Source: Simplicispira psychrophila DSM 11588 (lineage in GTDB: Bacteria > Pseudomonadota > Gammaproteobacteria > Burkholderiales > Burkholderiaceae_C). From it: 64,000 nucleotides of DNA. The number at the start of each line of letters is the position of its first letter. Position 1 is the first letter of the stretch. The stretch spans positions 35,074 through 99,073 of the forward strand of contig NZ_JHYS01000012.1 of the NCBI RefSeq assembly GCF_000688255.1, in the 5' to 3' direction. Position numbers and translations under genes: made by a program. The notes beneath the pieces were generated by a model that worked only from the letters and a program-made list of their open reading frames with translations, had not been told where the DNA came from and did no database searches. Below, piece by piece: positions 24,315-32,238 of this stretch.

Positions 24315-26502
24315 AGCGCTCCTTGGCTTTCAGCTGCGACACGCTTAAGCACAGCGGCGCAAGGAGGGTATCCAGCGTTTCAGCCACGTCGTGCGCCATG
24401 GCGCGGCTGCCGCAGACGCGCACGATGGCCCCCTGCGCCAACAGGTCGCGCACACGCTCGGCGTCGCGGCGCAAGGCGTCCTGCACATAACCACCACCGT
24501 CGGGCACGCGCGAGAACGCTGTCTGCACCTTGGCCAAGCGTCCTTCGCCTAGCCATTGCTGGATTTCGGTGCCAAAGTAGAAATCCTGCGCCGGATCGCG
24601 TCCACCAAAGTACAGGTGCATGGGGGTGTGCTTATCGTTGCGACGAATGAATCCAGCCAGCGGCGCCACGCCGGTGCCAGCCCCGATCAGCAGTACCGGC
24701 CGGCGCGTGCGTGGCAGCGCAAAACCGGGGTTGGAGCGGATAAAGGCCGCCATGGAGTGGCCCGGCTGCAAGCCCAGCAGGTGCGTCGAGCACAGGCCGC
24801 CGGGCATCTGGCGCACGCAGATTTCTAGAAAACCGTCTGCCCAGCCCGACGCCAGCGAGTAGAAGCGCGGCACGGCCGATCCCGGCGGCACGATGCCGAC
24901 CAAGTCGCCCGCCGCAAAGTGCGCCAGACCGTGCCTGCCGCCGTCTTGGGCGGGCCACGCAAAGCGCAGGATGGCGGTGGGCTCTCCGGTGCTCCCTGGG
25001 TAGTCCTGGCGCGCCACCAGCGTGAGCGCGGTGGTGGGCGGCATGCGCGGCACATAGTCCAGCACCACGGGCTCGCCCAACGCCTGCGCCAGCGTCCTGC
25101 CCCAACGTGCAAACTGCTGGCTCGACTGCTGGTGGATGCATTCCAGCGGCAACAGCGCAGGCCAACCCTGTGCCCGCAGCGTGGTCTCCAGCGCCTCGGC
25201 AAAAGCGCAGAAGGCCGGAAACTGCCGGTCGCCAAAGCCCAGCACCGTCACCGGTACCGCGCTGGCGCTGAGTTGGGCGATGCGCTCCAGCGCATGGCTA
25301 GCGTGGGCCGGGGCTTGGCCTTCACCATAGGTGGCGGCCAGCACAAACACCTGTCGCGTAGTGGCCGTGGTCTGAAACTGCTCCAGCGCCCCGGTGTAGA
25401 CACGGTGGCCGTTGTGGCCCAGCGCGTCGTGCAGCGCTTGGGCAAAGCCCCAGGTACTACCGCCTTCACTGGCAACAAAAATCAGCACGTCGGCCTGCGC
25501 CAGCGGGCTGTTGCCGGTGATGTGCGGCGCTTGGCCGCGGGTCTGCCACCAAATGGTGACGCCCGACAGCCAAAACAGCAGCACGCTGGCACCCACCAGC
25601 GCCAGCACCACGGCCCAGGGCCAAGCCGCTTCGCCGGTGTGCAGCACCCGCGCCCAGTCGTACACGCGCTGCGCCAAGGTGGCATCTTGCCAAGCCAGCG
25701 TCTGCCCCGAGTAGCGGTTGATCCAGCCCTCGCCTTGGCTGGTGGCAACTTTCCAAGTATCTTCAGGGTCTGTCGCGTCGGGAAAATTTAGCTTGTGCAA
25801 GTCCTGTGCGGACAAGTTTTGCAACAAAATCAACTGCGCAGCGGGCAGGGCAGGCAAGGCGGTCTGATTGGCGGCCACCACCGAAACCACCTCCGGTTCG
25901 GTTCCAGCGTCCAGCGCCACCAACCCCAAGGTGGTCGCGCTCATATACAGCGCCGTGATCGAGGTCAGGCACAACAGCGCCAACACCACCCGGCCCGTGA
26001 CTACGTGGATGCGCTGCGCCAGCGACCCACGTACCCGCGCCGCCAGCCGGCTCCAGCCGCCCATGCGGCGCAGCAGCAAGACCAAAGCCGAGACGCAGAT
26101 CAAAGCCATCGCCAGCGCAATGCCCGCCGCCGCCCAACGACCGGCGTCGTCCAACAGCAGTGAGCGGTGCAGATTCTTCACCCAGCGCGGCAGCGCCGAG
26201 GGCTGCCAAGCGCCCAGCACTTGGCCGTTGGCCGGGTCGACGTAAGACGCCTTCGCTTGGTCGCCATCGAAGCTGAACACCACGATGGCACCTGAGGGCA
26301 GGTGGCGGATTTCCTCGACAGTTGGCACGGTGCGTGTCACGCGCTCCACCAGCGTGGCGACCGACAGACCGCCCGGCGCGGCAGGGGCCTGCCACGCCTG
26401 CTGCACCGGGTCGAATGCCAAGATAGCGCCGCTGATGCCCAGCACCAAGGCCAAAGTGCCCAGCGTCAGACCCAGCCAGCGGTGGATTGCTTTCCAGCCC
26501 AT
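24295..26502 (-). CDS. PepSY-TM / flavodoxin / FAD-NAD(P)H reductase fusion
   Basis: Fusion of 735 residues. The N-terminal PepSY-associated TM region (about 1-345) begins WKAIHRWLGLTLGTLALVLG and has about four TM helices with conserved His. A flavodoxin domain (about 350-490) starts DVLIFVASEGG and includes LAATYGEGQAP. A CysJ/P450-reductase-like FAD and NADPH domain (about 495-735) has PRFYSLAS, GGLCSTHLL, LIGAGTGVAPLAGFI and the C-terminal KERYAEDVF. It probably takes electrons from cytosolic NAD(P)H through FAD and FMN to haem in the membrane and then to periplasmic acceptors. It sits 11 bp after the DUF2271 gene. Confidence 0.88.
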   Translation of the reverse strand: MGWKAIHRWLGLTLGTLALVLGISGAILAFDPVQQAWQAPAAPGGLSVATLVERVTRTVPTVEEIRHLPSGAIVVFSFDGDQAKASYVDPANGQVLGAWQPSALPRWVKNLHRSLLLDDAGRWAAAGIALAMALICVSALVLLLRRMGGWSRLAARVRGSLAQRIHVVTGRVVLALLCLTSITALYMSATTLGLVALDAGTEPEVVSVVAANQTALPALPAAQLILLQNLSAQDLHKLNFPDATDPEDTWKVATSQGEGWINRYSGQTLAWQDATLAQRVYDWARVLHTGEAAWPWAVVLALVGASVLLFWLSGVTIWWQTRGQAPHITGNSPLAQADVLIFVASEGGSTWGFAQALHDALGHNGHRVYTGALEQFQTTATTRQVFVLAATYGEGQAPAHASHALERIAQLSASAVPVTVLGFGDRQFPAFCAFAEALETTLRAQGWPALLPLECIHQQSSQQFARWGRTLAQALGEPVVLDYVPRMPPTTALTLVARQDYPGSTGEPTAILRFAWPAQDGGRHGLAHFAAGDLVGIVPPGSAVPRFYSLASGWADGFLEICVRQMPGGLCSTHLLGLQPGHSMAAFIRSNPGFALPRTRRPVLLIGAGTGVAPLAGFIRRNDKHTPMHLYFGGRDPAQDFYFGTEIQQWLGEGRLAKVQTAFSRVPDGGGYVQDALRRDAERVRDLLAQGAIVRVCGSRAMAHDVAETLDTLLAPLCLSVSQLKAKERYAEDVF

Positions 26503-26513
26503 GCGTGTGTCCT

Positions 26514-26990
26514 TTATGGCAGTTGGAAGGTCAGCGACTGGAGGTATTGCTTGCCAGCCTGTGGCTTACCAGCGTTGCCGGTGGTCAGCGGTACGCGGAT
26601 TTCCGACGGGCTGTCACGCATATCTTCCACCGCGGCATCGAGGCGAATTTCGTAGCCAGCGTCAATCAGTGCATCGGCAATGTCGGCGGTCACCTTGAGC
26701 GTGCGTCCCGCGCCGACGCTGGCACCGGTCACGCCGGTCAGGCGCTTGGCGTCACCGCTGGAAAGCCGGTTCCAGTCCGACAGGTGCTTGTAGTACTTGG
26801 CCTTGCCGCCGGCCACCCACAGCGTGCCGGCATAGGCACCCTTGGCATCGGTGAGGTACGCGGCCACATAAGCGCCGTTGCCGCTGTAGCTTTTGAGTGG
26901 GATGCTCAAAGTGACTTGGCGGCTGTGCGCCAGTGCAGGAACGGCCAGCACGCAAGCGGCGGCCAGAGTGGTCAAAAGGGGTTTGGACAT
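26514..26990 (-). CDS. Secreted DUF2271 protein with a putative FMN-attachment site
   Basis: Periplasmic protein of 158 residues with a signal peptide (about 1-22, cleaved after ALA) and a beta-sandwich-like DUF2271 domain. The stretch GVTGASVGAGR contains T88-G89-A90-S91, resembling the [S/T]GA[T/S] sequence to which ApbE attaches FMN in NqrB, NqrC and RnfG; the usual Asp three residues before it is missing. Because apbE is in the same operon, this Ser is a candidate flavinylation site. The start has GGAG six bases upstream. It would act as a periplasmic electron acceptor or relay; that is inference. Confidence 0.82.
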   Translation of the reverse strand: MSKPLLTTLAAACVLAVPALAHSRQVTLSIPLKSYSGNGAYVAAYLTDAKGAYAGTLWVAGGKAKYYKHLSDWNRLSSGDAKRLTGVTGASVGAGRTLKVTADIADALIDAGYEIRLDAAVEDMRDSPSEIRVPLTTGNAGKPQAGKQYLQSLTFQLP

Positions 26991-27018
26991 GGTGATGCTC
27001 CAGTGTGTGGGGAGAAAA

Positions 27019-27426
27019 TTACTCCACCTGACCGCGCGGTGCGGTGCCAGGGGTGAACAGGGGCGCTGGCGCAGCGGCGCCGCTCGGTGGCTGCGGCGCA
27101 GCGTGCTCGCGATCCCGATCCCGGTCGCGCTCTTTGGAACGCTCGCGGTCGCGTTGCTTCATCTTCAACACCTTCAAGGTTTCCGGGTCGATCTTGGCTT
27201 TGAAGGCGCGGCCTTGGGCATCGGTGCCGCGAATCTCGTAGCAGCCGTCATCGATCTTCAGCCGCTGGATTTGCCAGCCCTCGCGGGCCGCCATTTGCCG
27301 CACCGCCTCGCGGGACTGCCAATGCTCCATCGGTGCCTTGCAATCGTCATCGGCAAAGGTCGGCAAAGTGGCCAGGCCCAGTGACAAAGCCAGCAAGCCA
27401 CGGCGCAGGCAAGGAAGGTGATTCAT
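27019..27426 (-). CDS. Secreted PepSY-domain protein with charged tail
   Basis: Periplasmic protein of 135 residues: signal peptide (about 1-25, cleaved after TFA), then a single PepSY domain (about 30-95; MAAREGWQIQRLKIDDGCYEI, TDAQGRAFKAKIDPETLKVL). A highly charged Arg/Asp/Glu-repeat linker (RDRERSKERDRDRDRE) and a Pro/Ala tail follow. Two Cys residues flank the first half of the domain. The start has AGGAG eight bases upstream. Its place between the ferric-reductase-like gene and DUF2271 suggests it binds one of the operon's redox proteins. Confidence 0.82.
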   Translation of the reverse strand: MNHLPCLRRGLLALSLGLATLPTFADDDCKAPMEHWQSREAVRQMAAREGWQIQRLKIDDGCYEIRGTDAQGRAFKAKIDPETLKVLKMKQRDRERSKERDRDRDREHAAPQPPSGAAAPAPLFTPGTAPRGQVE

Positions 27427-27447
27427 GGAAGGCTCCTTTTCAAAACA

Positions 27448-28842
27448 TTAACGCATGACAAACGACTCGCGGTGCAAGCGCCAGCGGCTGGGACCGCGGG
27501 CGTGCTGGTGCAGCGCATCGCCCAGACCTTGCGGGCCGCAAAACCAAATATCCAGCGGGGCGGAACCGACTTGCAAATCCTGCGGCTGTAGGCGCTGGCC
27601 TTGGGCACCGCAATGCACCGTCAGCTGCACCGGCGGCTGTGCCTGCGCGCACAAATCCTGCAAGCGCGCCATCAGTGGATCGCGCTGGGCATGGGGCGTG
27701 CAGTAGTGCATATGTACCGGGGCAGCATCGCGATCAGCCGGGACTATGCCCGGCTGGCGCGCTTCTAGCAGTGCCAAAAACGGCGTCACACCGACACCAG
27801 CCGCGACCCACACCTGCTGGCGGCGGCGGGAGCCCTCGCCGTCAAAACGGCCATAGGGCCCTTCAATATCCACGCGCTGACCGGCGCGCAGTTGCCGCTG
27901 CAAAGTACGGGTGTAGTCGCCCAGCGGCTTGATGACCAAGCGCAGCAGTTGTTCGCCCTCAGGACTGTTACCCAGCGCATTCGGCGCACTGGCAATGGTG
28001 AACGGGTGGGCGCCTTCGGCCGCATCAAAACGCACAAAGGCGAACTGACCGGCACGGTGGCCGCGCCAGCTCGGTGGCATGGCGCAAATCACCTCGATAG
28101 GTGCGCCGGCCTCCACACCGGTTGCCACATCCCCCAGCACCGTGATCGAGTGAATCCGCGCCGCATGGCTGCGCAAACGCCCGACCCAGCCCGCCAACGA
28201 CCACAGTGCAGCCAAACTGCCCAGTGCCAGCAGCGGTGCCATGATCACGCCCAGCGGCAATGCCCAGAAGGTCAGCGGCATCAGCGCCACCGCATGGAAT
28301 GCCAGCGCCAAAAACAGCAGCGGCATGGCGCGGTGCAGCAAGCGCCAGTGCTTGTAGGGCAGCAAACGTGCAATCAGCGTCAGCACCACCATGGCGATCA
28401 GCAGATAAAAGGCCCACTCGCCCAAGTCTTTGGCAAAACCCCGAGCATCCGTCAGCCACGGGATAACCGCGTCGTGCTCAGGTTTGCCAGCACGGCCCCA
28501 GAAGGACTTGATCAAACCGCTAGATTCTTTCGCGCCCCAGTGGGCGATAGCGGTCAAGGCAGCCGCGATACCCGTCCATTTGTGCAGGCGATACACCTGA
28601 TCCATGCCACCCATCAAGCGGTCTAGCAGCGGCAGGCGCAGGGCCAGCAGCATGATCAGCGCCATCAGGCTGATGCTCCACAGCCCGCTCACATAAATCG
28701 TGTGCTGGCGCAACTGCCACCAGCCCAAGGCAGCGCCTTGCGCGTTGACCAGTGGCGACACGCCCATCTCCGCCGGCGCGACGGCCATCCATGCCAGGGT
28801 AATGCCCAGCAGCCAAATTCCTAGTGCAACTTTGATACGCAT
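27448..28842 (-). CDS. Ferric-reductase-like transmembrane flavohaem protein
   Basis: Membrane oxidoreductase of 464 residues. About six TM helices (about 5-235) contain His residues suited to haem b ligation (YRLHKWTGI, WRLLHRAMPL). An FAD-binding domain follows (about 240-345, HPFTIASAPN), then an NAD-binding ferredoxin-reductase-like domain (about 350-464, VAAGVGVTPFLALL, WFCGPQGLGDAL). It would carry electrons from cytosolic NAD(P)H across the membrane. The ATG at 28842 is chosen because the first TM helix begins there; ATG 28875 would add eleven charged residues and cannot be excluded. It is the first gene of the five-gene operon ending at apbE. Confidence 0.87.
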   Translation of the reverse strand: MRIKVALGIWLLGITLAWMAVAPAEMGVSPLVNAQGAALGWWQLRQHTIYVSGLWSISLMALIMLLALRLPLLDRLMGGMDQVYRLHKWTGIAAALTAIAHWGAKESSGLIKSFWGRAGKPEHDAVIPWLTDARGFAKDLGEWAFYLLIAMVVLTLIARLLPYKHWRLLHRAMPLLFLALAFHAVALMPLTFWALPLGVIMAPLLALGSLAALWSLAGWVGRLRSHAARIHSITVLGDVATGVEAGAPIEVICAMPPSWRGHRAGQFAFVRFDAAEGAHPFTIASAPNALGNSPEGEQLLRLVIKPLGDYTRTLQRQLRAGQRVDIEGPYGRFDGEGSRRRQQVWVAAGVGVTPFLALLEARQPGIVPADRDAAPVHMHYCTPHAQRDPLMARLQDLCAQAQPPVQLTVHCGAQGQRLQPQDLQVGSAPLDIWFCGPQGLGDALHQHARGPSRWRLHRESFVMR

Positions 28843-28940
28843 GAGGTCAGGCCTTTTCTTTTTCGTTCCTTCCATTGTGGAAGATTCACCTTGAACGAAT
28901 GCTGAAAGTCGCGTTCATCTTCTGTTCATCAGCCCAACAC

Positions 28941-28966
28941 CAAAAAATAACCCGCCGAAGCGGGTA
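28941..28966 (-). terminator. Intrinsic terminator of the DUF4431 gene
   Basis: Read on the minus strand, the hairpin ACCCGC-TTCG-GCGGGT is followed by TTATTTTTTG. It begins 14 bp after the DUF4431 stop. Confidence 0.85.
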
Positions 28967-28979
28967 GTTGTTTAATGGT

Positions 28980-29390
28980 TTATTTCGTTATCTCGTCGAT
29001 ATCTTTGACAGAGAGTTGCAGCGGCGTGTGCGCATCGGACACGAACGAGTGCATCAGCACACCCTTGACCGTCACGCGCTTACCGGCGTATTGGCCTAAA
29101 CCAGCGCCCTTCAAGGTGTAGAGGGTGATTTCCGCCTGATTTTCTACGGCACTTTCATACGAGTTTTTTCCAGCCGCCATACAAATAGGCTGGTCCAACT
29201 TCAAGAACGTGTGCTTTTCTTGTGGATTGCGGTGCGTCACACCCTCTTTTGGGAGCTCCGTGGGCGCCTTGAGCACAACCTCTCCTTGGAGCTGAATTTG
29301 CACATAGTTGTAGTCATAACAGGCGGCAACCGCATTCACAGAAAACGCAGAAAGGGAAACCAACGCCAAGCTCAAGAGGGAGTTTTTCAT
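28980..29390 (-). CDS. Secreted DUF4431-domain protein
   Basis: Periplasmic protein of 136 residues with a signal peptide (about 1-22, cleaved after AVA). Its C-terminus YAGKRVTVKGVLMHSFVSDAHTPLQLSVKDI is the part that marks DUF4431. Two Cys residues (CYDYNY, ICMAAG) could form a disulphide. The base composition is visibly lower in GC than its neighbours and the 300 bp upstream are AT-rich, suggesting recent acquisition. It has its own terminator and no operon partner. The function is unknown. Confidence 0.75.
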   Translation of the reverse strand: MKNSLLSLALVSLSAFSVNAVAACYDYNYVQIQLQGEVVLKAPTELPKEGVTHRNPQEKHTFLKLDQPICMAAGKNSYESAVENQAEITLYTLKGAGLGQYAGKRVTVKGVLMHSFVSDAHTPLQLSVKDIDEITK

Positions 29391-29690
29391 TTAGTAATTC
29401 AGAATATGATTAATTATAGATAAATGTATTAATATAAAAACAATTCACTATTATTGCTCTCGCAAATAATTAATCATCATACAGAATATCCGAAAAAACA
29501 CTTCAGATCAAATACACCCATCAATATGGCCATATCACCGTTCATGCTGCATTCATGAAATATCAGCTAGATATTCATTTGATGATAAATTACTGAGTGG
29601 GCATGGGATGCTTACCACCCCCTCTGTGACAGGACACAAGCCAGCAGACCAGAGACAATCCCCTGCTACGTATTTTTCACCGCCCCTGCC
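29391..29690. other. AT-rich intergenic region
   Basis: The 300 bp upstream of the DUF4431 gene include an unusually AT-rich core (about 29391-29590) with runs such as TATTAATATAAAAACAATT and no good ORF. It probably contains the promoter of the DUF4431 gene; I cannot fix the boxes. No inverted repeats or direct repeats marking an insertion were found. Confidence 0.5.
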
Positions 29691-30140
29691 ATGACCTCCG
29701 ATTCCTGCTCCGCCCTCCTCCAATCCGGCAACGCCCTCGTGGCCCAGGCACAGGCCGTGGCCACGCACGACTTTGCAGCAGCGCGGGCGCTGTGGCGTGC
29801 GGCAGGAGCGCTGTTCCTGCGCGCACACGCAGTGGATCCTGAACACCACACGGCGGCCCTGCGCCTGGGCCAGGCCTGGATGGCCGAAGCCCATGCGCTG
29901 CAAAAAGAGGACTCGGAAGATGCCGTGGCACTGTGGCGCCAAGCGGCAGCGCAGTGCGAAGCGGCCTTTGCGCTGGACCCGCAACATGCCGCTACGGCCA
30001 TGCAGGTGGCCAGTGCCTATGCCTGGGCGCAAGACGCCGAGGCTGCGCAGGCCTGGGCGCAGATCGGCCGGCACTTGGCCCAGCAGCCAACGGCGGACTC
30101 CGCGGATGACGCTGAAACGCCCGAGACTGCGGCCGACTGA
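29691..30140 (+). CDS. TPR-like helical hypothetical protein
   Basis: Cytosolic, Ala-rich protein of 149 residues built of paired helices with TPR-like spacing (ARALWRAAGALFLRAHAVDP, LRLGQAWMAEAHAL, CEAAFALDPQHAATAM), and an acidic tail. No signal peptide. TPR-like scaffolds usually bind other proteins; nothing here identifies a partner. It ends 24 bp from the convergent DUF445 gene. Confidence 0.65.
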   Translation: MTSDSCSALLQSGNALVAQAQAVATHDFAAARALWRAAGALFLRAHAVDPEHHTAALRLGQAWMAEAHALQKEDSEDAVALWRQAAAQCEAAFALDPQHAATAMQVASAYAWAQDAEAAQAWAQIGRHLAQQPTADSADDAETPETAAD

Positions 30141-30163
30141 GCGCCCCGGCGCTGCCCGCGCCT

Positions 30164-31456
30164 TCAGCGGCCCAGCATCCGCACCAGCGCCGCCAGTTCG
30201 CCCAAGTGCGACACGGCAAACAGCACCAGCCCGATCAGGCCGCCGACCATGGTGCCGTTGATGCGGATGTACTGCAAGTCCTTGCCAATGTTCAGCTCAA
30301 TCAGCGCCGCCATGTCGGCGGCGTCCCAGCGCTGCACGGTGTCCTGGATGTGCTGTGCGACAAACTGCGACACCTCCGGCGCCAGTCCCTGTACCCAGCA
30401 CTCCAGGCGCGCGTTCAGCGCCTGGCGCAGCGCGGCGTCCTGCGCCAGCGCCTGGCCCAGCCACTGGCCCATGGCGCGCACGTTGCGCGCCACGGCCGAA
30501 TGTTCGTTGCCCAAGTCGCGCTGCAGCGCGGCGCGCATGCCGCGCCACAGTTCCTGCACGTACTGGCCCAGCGTGGCATCGGTCTGCAAATAACGGCGCA
30601 CTTCGTCGGCCTTTTGCGCCCACACCGGGTCGTGCTGCAGGCGCGCAATCAGGTGCTGCACCGCCTCGTCAAATTTGGTGCGCAACTGGTGCTGCGGGTT
30701 GCTGGCCACGTCGGCCAGCAAGCTCTCCAACGCGTGCGCCAGCATGGCCGCGCCCTTGTCGCCCAGCCAGTCGGTGGGCAGCATCTTTTCTTTCAGCGGG
30801 TGCTCTTTTTTCAGCCACTGCACGATGGTGTGGGCGATCAGCGTGCGCGTGTCCGGCACCTGCAGGGTCTCGATCAGCTTGGCCAGGGCCTCGTCCAGCA
30901 ACGCTTGGTGGCGGCCGTTGTGCGTCAGCGCGCCCAGCACCGTGGCCATGGCCTGCGACAGGTCGATACGCCCAATCAGCGCGCGCGCGCCCTTGACGAT
31001 GAGGTGCTCGACCTGCCGGTCTTGCACCATGTCCAGCGCCGCCGCCAGCATCCGCGCCACCTGCTGGCCCAGCAGGCGGGCGTGCTCGGGCACCACCAGC
31101 CACTGCGCCAGTTGCGCCACCACGTCGTGGCGGCGGATCAGCGCCACCAGCGATTCGTCGTCGAGAAACTTGTCGCGCACAAAGCGCGCCAGGTTTTCAC
31201 CAATCCGGTCCTTGTTGCGCGGAATGATGGCGGTGTGCCGGGCAATGAACGGAATCGGCACACGCCGAAACAGCGCGCGCACGGCAAACCAGTCGGCCAG
31301 CGCGCCGACCATGGCCGCCTCGGCCATGGCCTTGAGGCAGTCCATGCCCAGGCTGCGCGGCGCCCAACTGGTCAGGGCAAATACCAGCGTCACGCCCAAT
31401 AGCAAAGCCAGGGCCAGTCGTTTGGCGCGCAGTAGCGCGGCGGCTTGGTCGGACAT
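30164..31456 (-). CDS. DUF445 family membrane protein
   Basis: Inner-membrane protein of 430 residues: an N-terminal TM helix (about 13-33), the DUF445 signature MAEAAMVGALADWFAVRALF and IPRNKDRIGENLARFV, a long helical middle, and a C-terminal amphipathic/TM segment (about 405-425, GTMVGGLIGLVLFAVSHLG). Length and layout match the family (YjiN-like). The ATG at 31456 directly precedes the conserved N-terminus; fifteen in-frame codons above it are ignored. The function is unknown. Confidence 0.85.
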   Translation of the reverse strand: MSDQAAALLRAKRLALALLLGVTLVFALTSWAPRSLGMDCLKAMAEAAMVGALADWFAVRALFRRVPIPFIARHTAIIPRNKDRIGENLARFVRDKFLDDESLVALIRRHDVVAQLAQWLVVPEHARLLGQQVARMLAAALDMVQDRQVEHLIVKGARALIGRIDLSQAMATVLGALTHNGRHQALLDEALAKLIETLQVPDTRTLIAHTIVQWLKKEHPLKEKMLPTDWLGDKGAAMLAHALESLLADVASNPQHQLRTKFDEAVQHLIARLQHDPVWAQKADEVRRYLQTDATLGQYVQELWRGMRAALQRDLGNEHSAVARNVRAMGQWLGQALAQDAALRQALNARLECWVQGLAPEVSQFVAQHIQDTVQRWDAADMAALIELNIGKDLQYIRINGTMVGGLIGLVLFAVSHLGELAALVRMLGR

Positions 31457-31517
31457 GCGGGCGGCCCTTCGGGTGGCTGCGCAGCGCGTGCCTGCACGCA
31501 ACCTACGCTATGGAAAA

Positions 31518-31605
31518 AATAGCTTATAGCGCTTGTGCAGTCTGCATTTCAGCCTCTATTGCATCGCAAATGCACAGACCACCAGCGCCATGTGCTATCA
31601 AAATA
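31518..31605. repeat. Dispersed repeat, copy C, possibly two copies head to head
   Basis: On the plus strand AATAGCTTATAGCGCTTG leads to CAGCCTCTATTGC (31518-31562). Immediately after it, on the minus strand, TTTTGATAGCACATGGCGCT resembles the start of a second, inverted and more diverged copy. It lies between the DUF445 and FKBP genes. Confidence 0.5.
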
Positions 31606-31631
31606 AAATCTGCAGCAGGCGCCTACGGGTT

Positions 31632-32105
31632 TTACTGGCCTTTGATGCCCAGCAATTCGACTTCAAAGTTCAGCGTGGCGTTGGGTGGAATCACGCCGCC
31701 GGCGCCACGTGCGCCGTAGGCAATGCCCGGTGGGCAGGTCAGCTTGGCCTTGCCGCCGACCTTCATTTTCTGCACCCCTTCGGTCCAACAGGGAATTACG
31801 CCGTTGAGCGGAAACTCGATCGGCTGGCCGCGCTTGAGCGAACTGTCAAATTCCTTGCCCGACTCGGGGAAGGTGCCGCGGTAGTGCACACGCACCGTGT
31901 CGCTGGCCTTGGGTGCAGCGCCGGTGCCGTCTTTGAGGCTTTGGTAGATCAGGCCGCTGGCGGTGGTAACCGCCGCTGCGGGTGCGACCGCTGCCGGGGT
32001 GGCGGCGGGTACGGCCGGCGCTGGCGACGACGCGCAGGCGCTGGTGAAGGCGGCGACCGACAGCGCGGCGGCCAAAGTGCTCAGCACGGAAGAAAAACGG
32101 GTCAT
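31632..32105 (-). CDS. FKBP-type peptidyl-prolyl isomerase, exported
   Basis: Periplasmic or membrane-anchored isomerase of 157 residues. An N-terminal signal sequence ends FTSACASS, a poor lipobox. An Ala/Pro linker is followed by a complete FKBP domain (about 50-157): VRVHYRGTFPESGKEFDSS, FPLNGVIPCWTEGVQKMKVGG, IAYGARGAGGVIPPNATLNF. It speeds folding around proline peptide bonds. The start at the ATG of MTRFSSVLS precedes the signal sequence. It is transcribed alone, followed by a dispersed repeat. Confidence 0.9.
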   Translation of the reverse strand: MTRFSSVLSTLAAALSVAAFTSACASSPAPAVPAATPAAVAPAAAVTTASGLIYQSLKDGTGAAPKASDTVRVHYRGTFPESGKEFDSSLKRGQPIEFPLNGVIPCWTEGVQKMKVGGKAKLTCPPGIAYGARGAGGVIPPNATLNFEVELLGIKGQ

Positions 32106-32139
32106 GAAAAAACTCCAAAAATGCAAAAATTCCCGGAGG

Positions 32140-32167
32140 TTGGGTTAGCCCAAAGGGCGTAACCCAA
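32140..32167. repeat. Inverted repeat TTGGGTTAgCCC...GGGcGTAACCCAA
   Basis: Arms of about 12 bp surround an AAA loop, upstream of the FKBP gene. It shares the GGGTTA/TAACCC core with the inverted repeat 73 bp further right. Confidence 0.6.
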
Positions 32168-32212
32168 CAAGCGCGGGCGCGGTGACAAAAAAGCGGCGGA
32201 AGCGCTGGAAAC

Positions 32213-32238
32213 GTCGGGTTACGCTGCGCTAACCCGAC
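32213..32238. repeat. Inverted repeat GTCGGGTTA...TAACCCGAC at the aminotransferase stop
   Basis: Perfect 9-bp arms (GTCGGGTTA/TAACCCGAC) with the loop CGCTGCGC, directly after the aminotransferase stop codon. It may act as a transcript-end hairpin; there is no T-tract. Confidence 0.6.
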
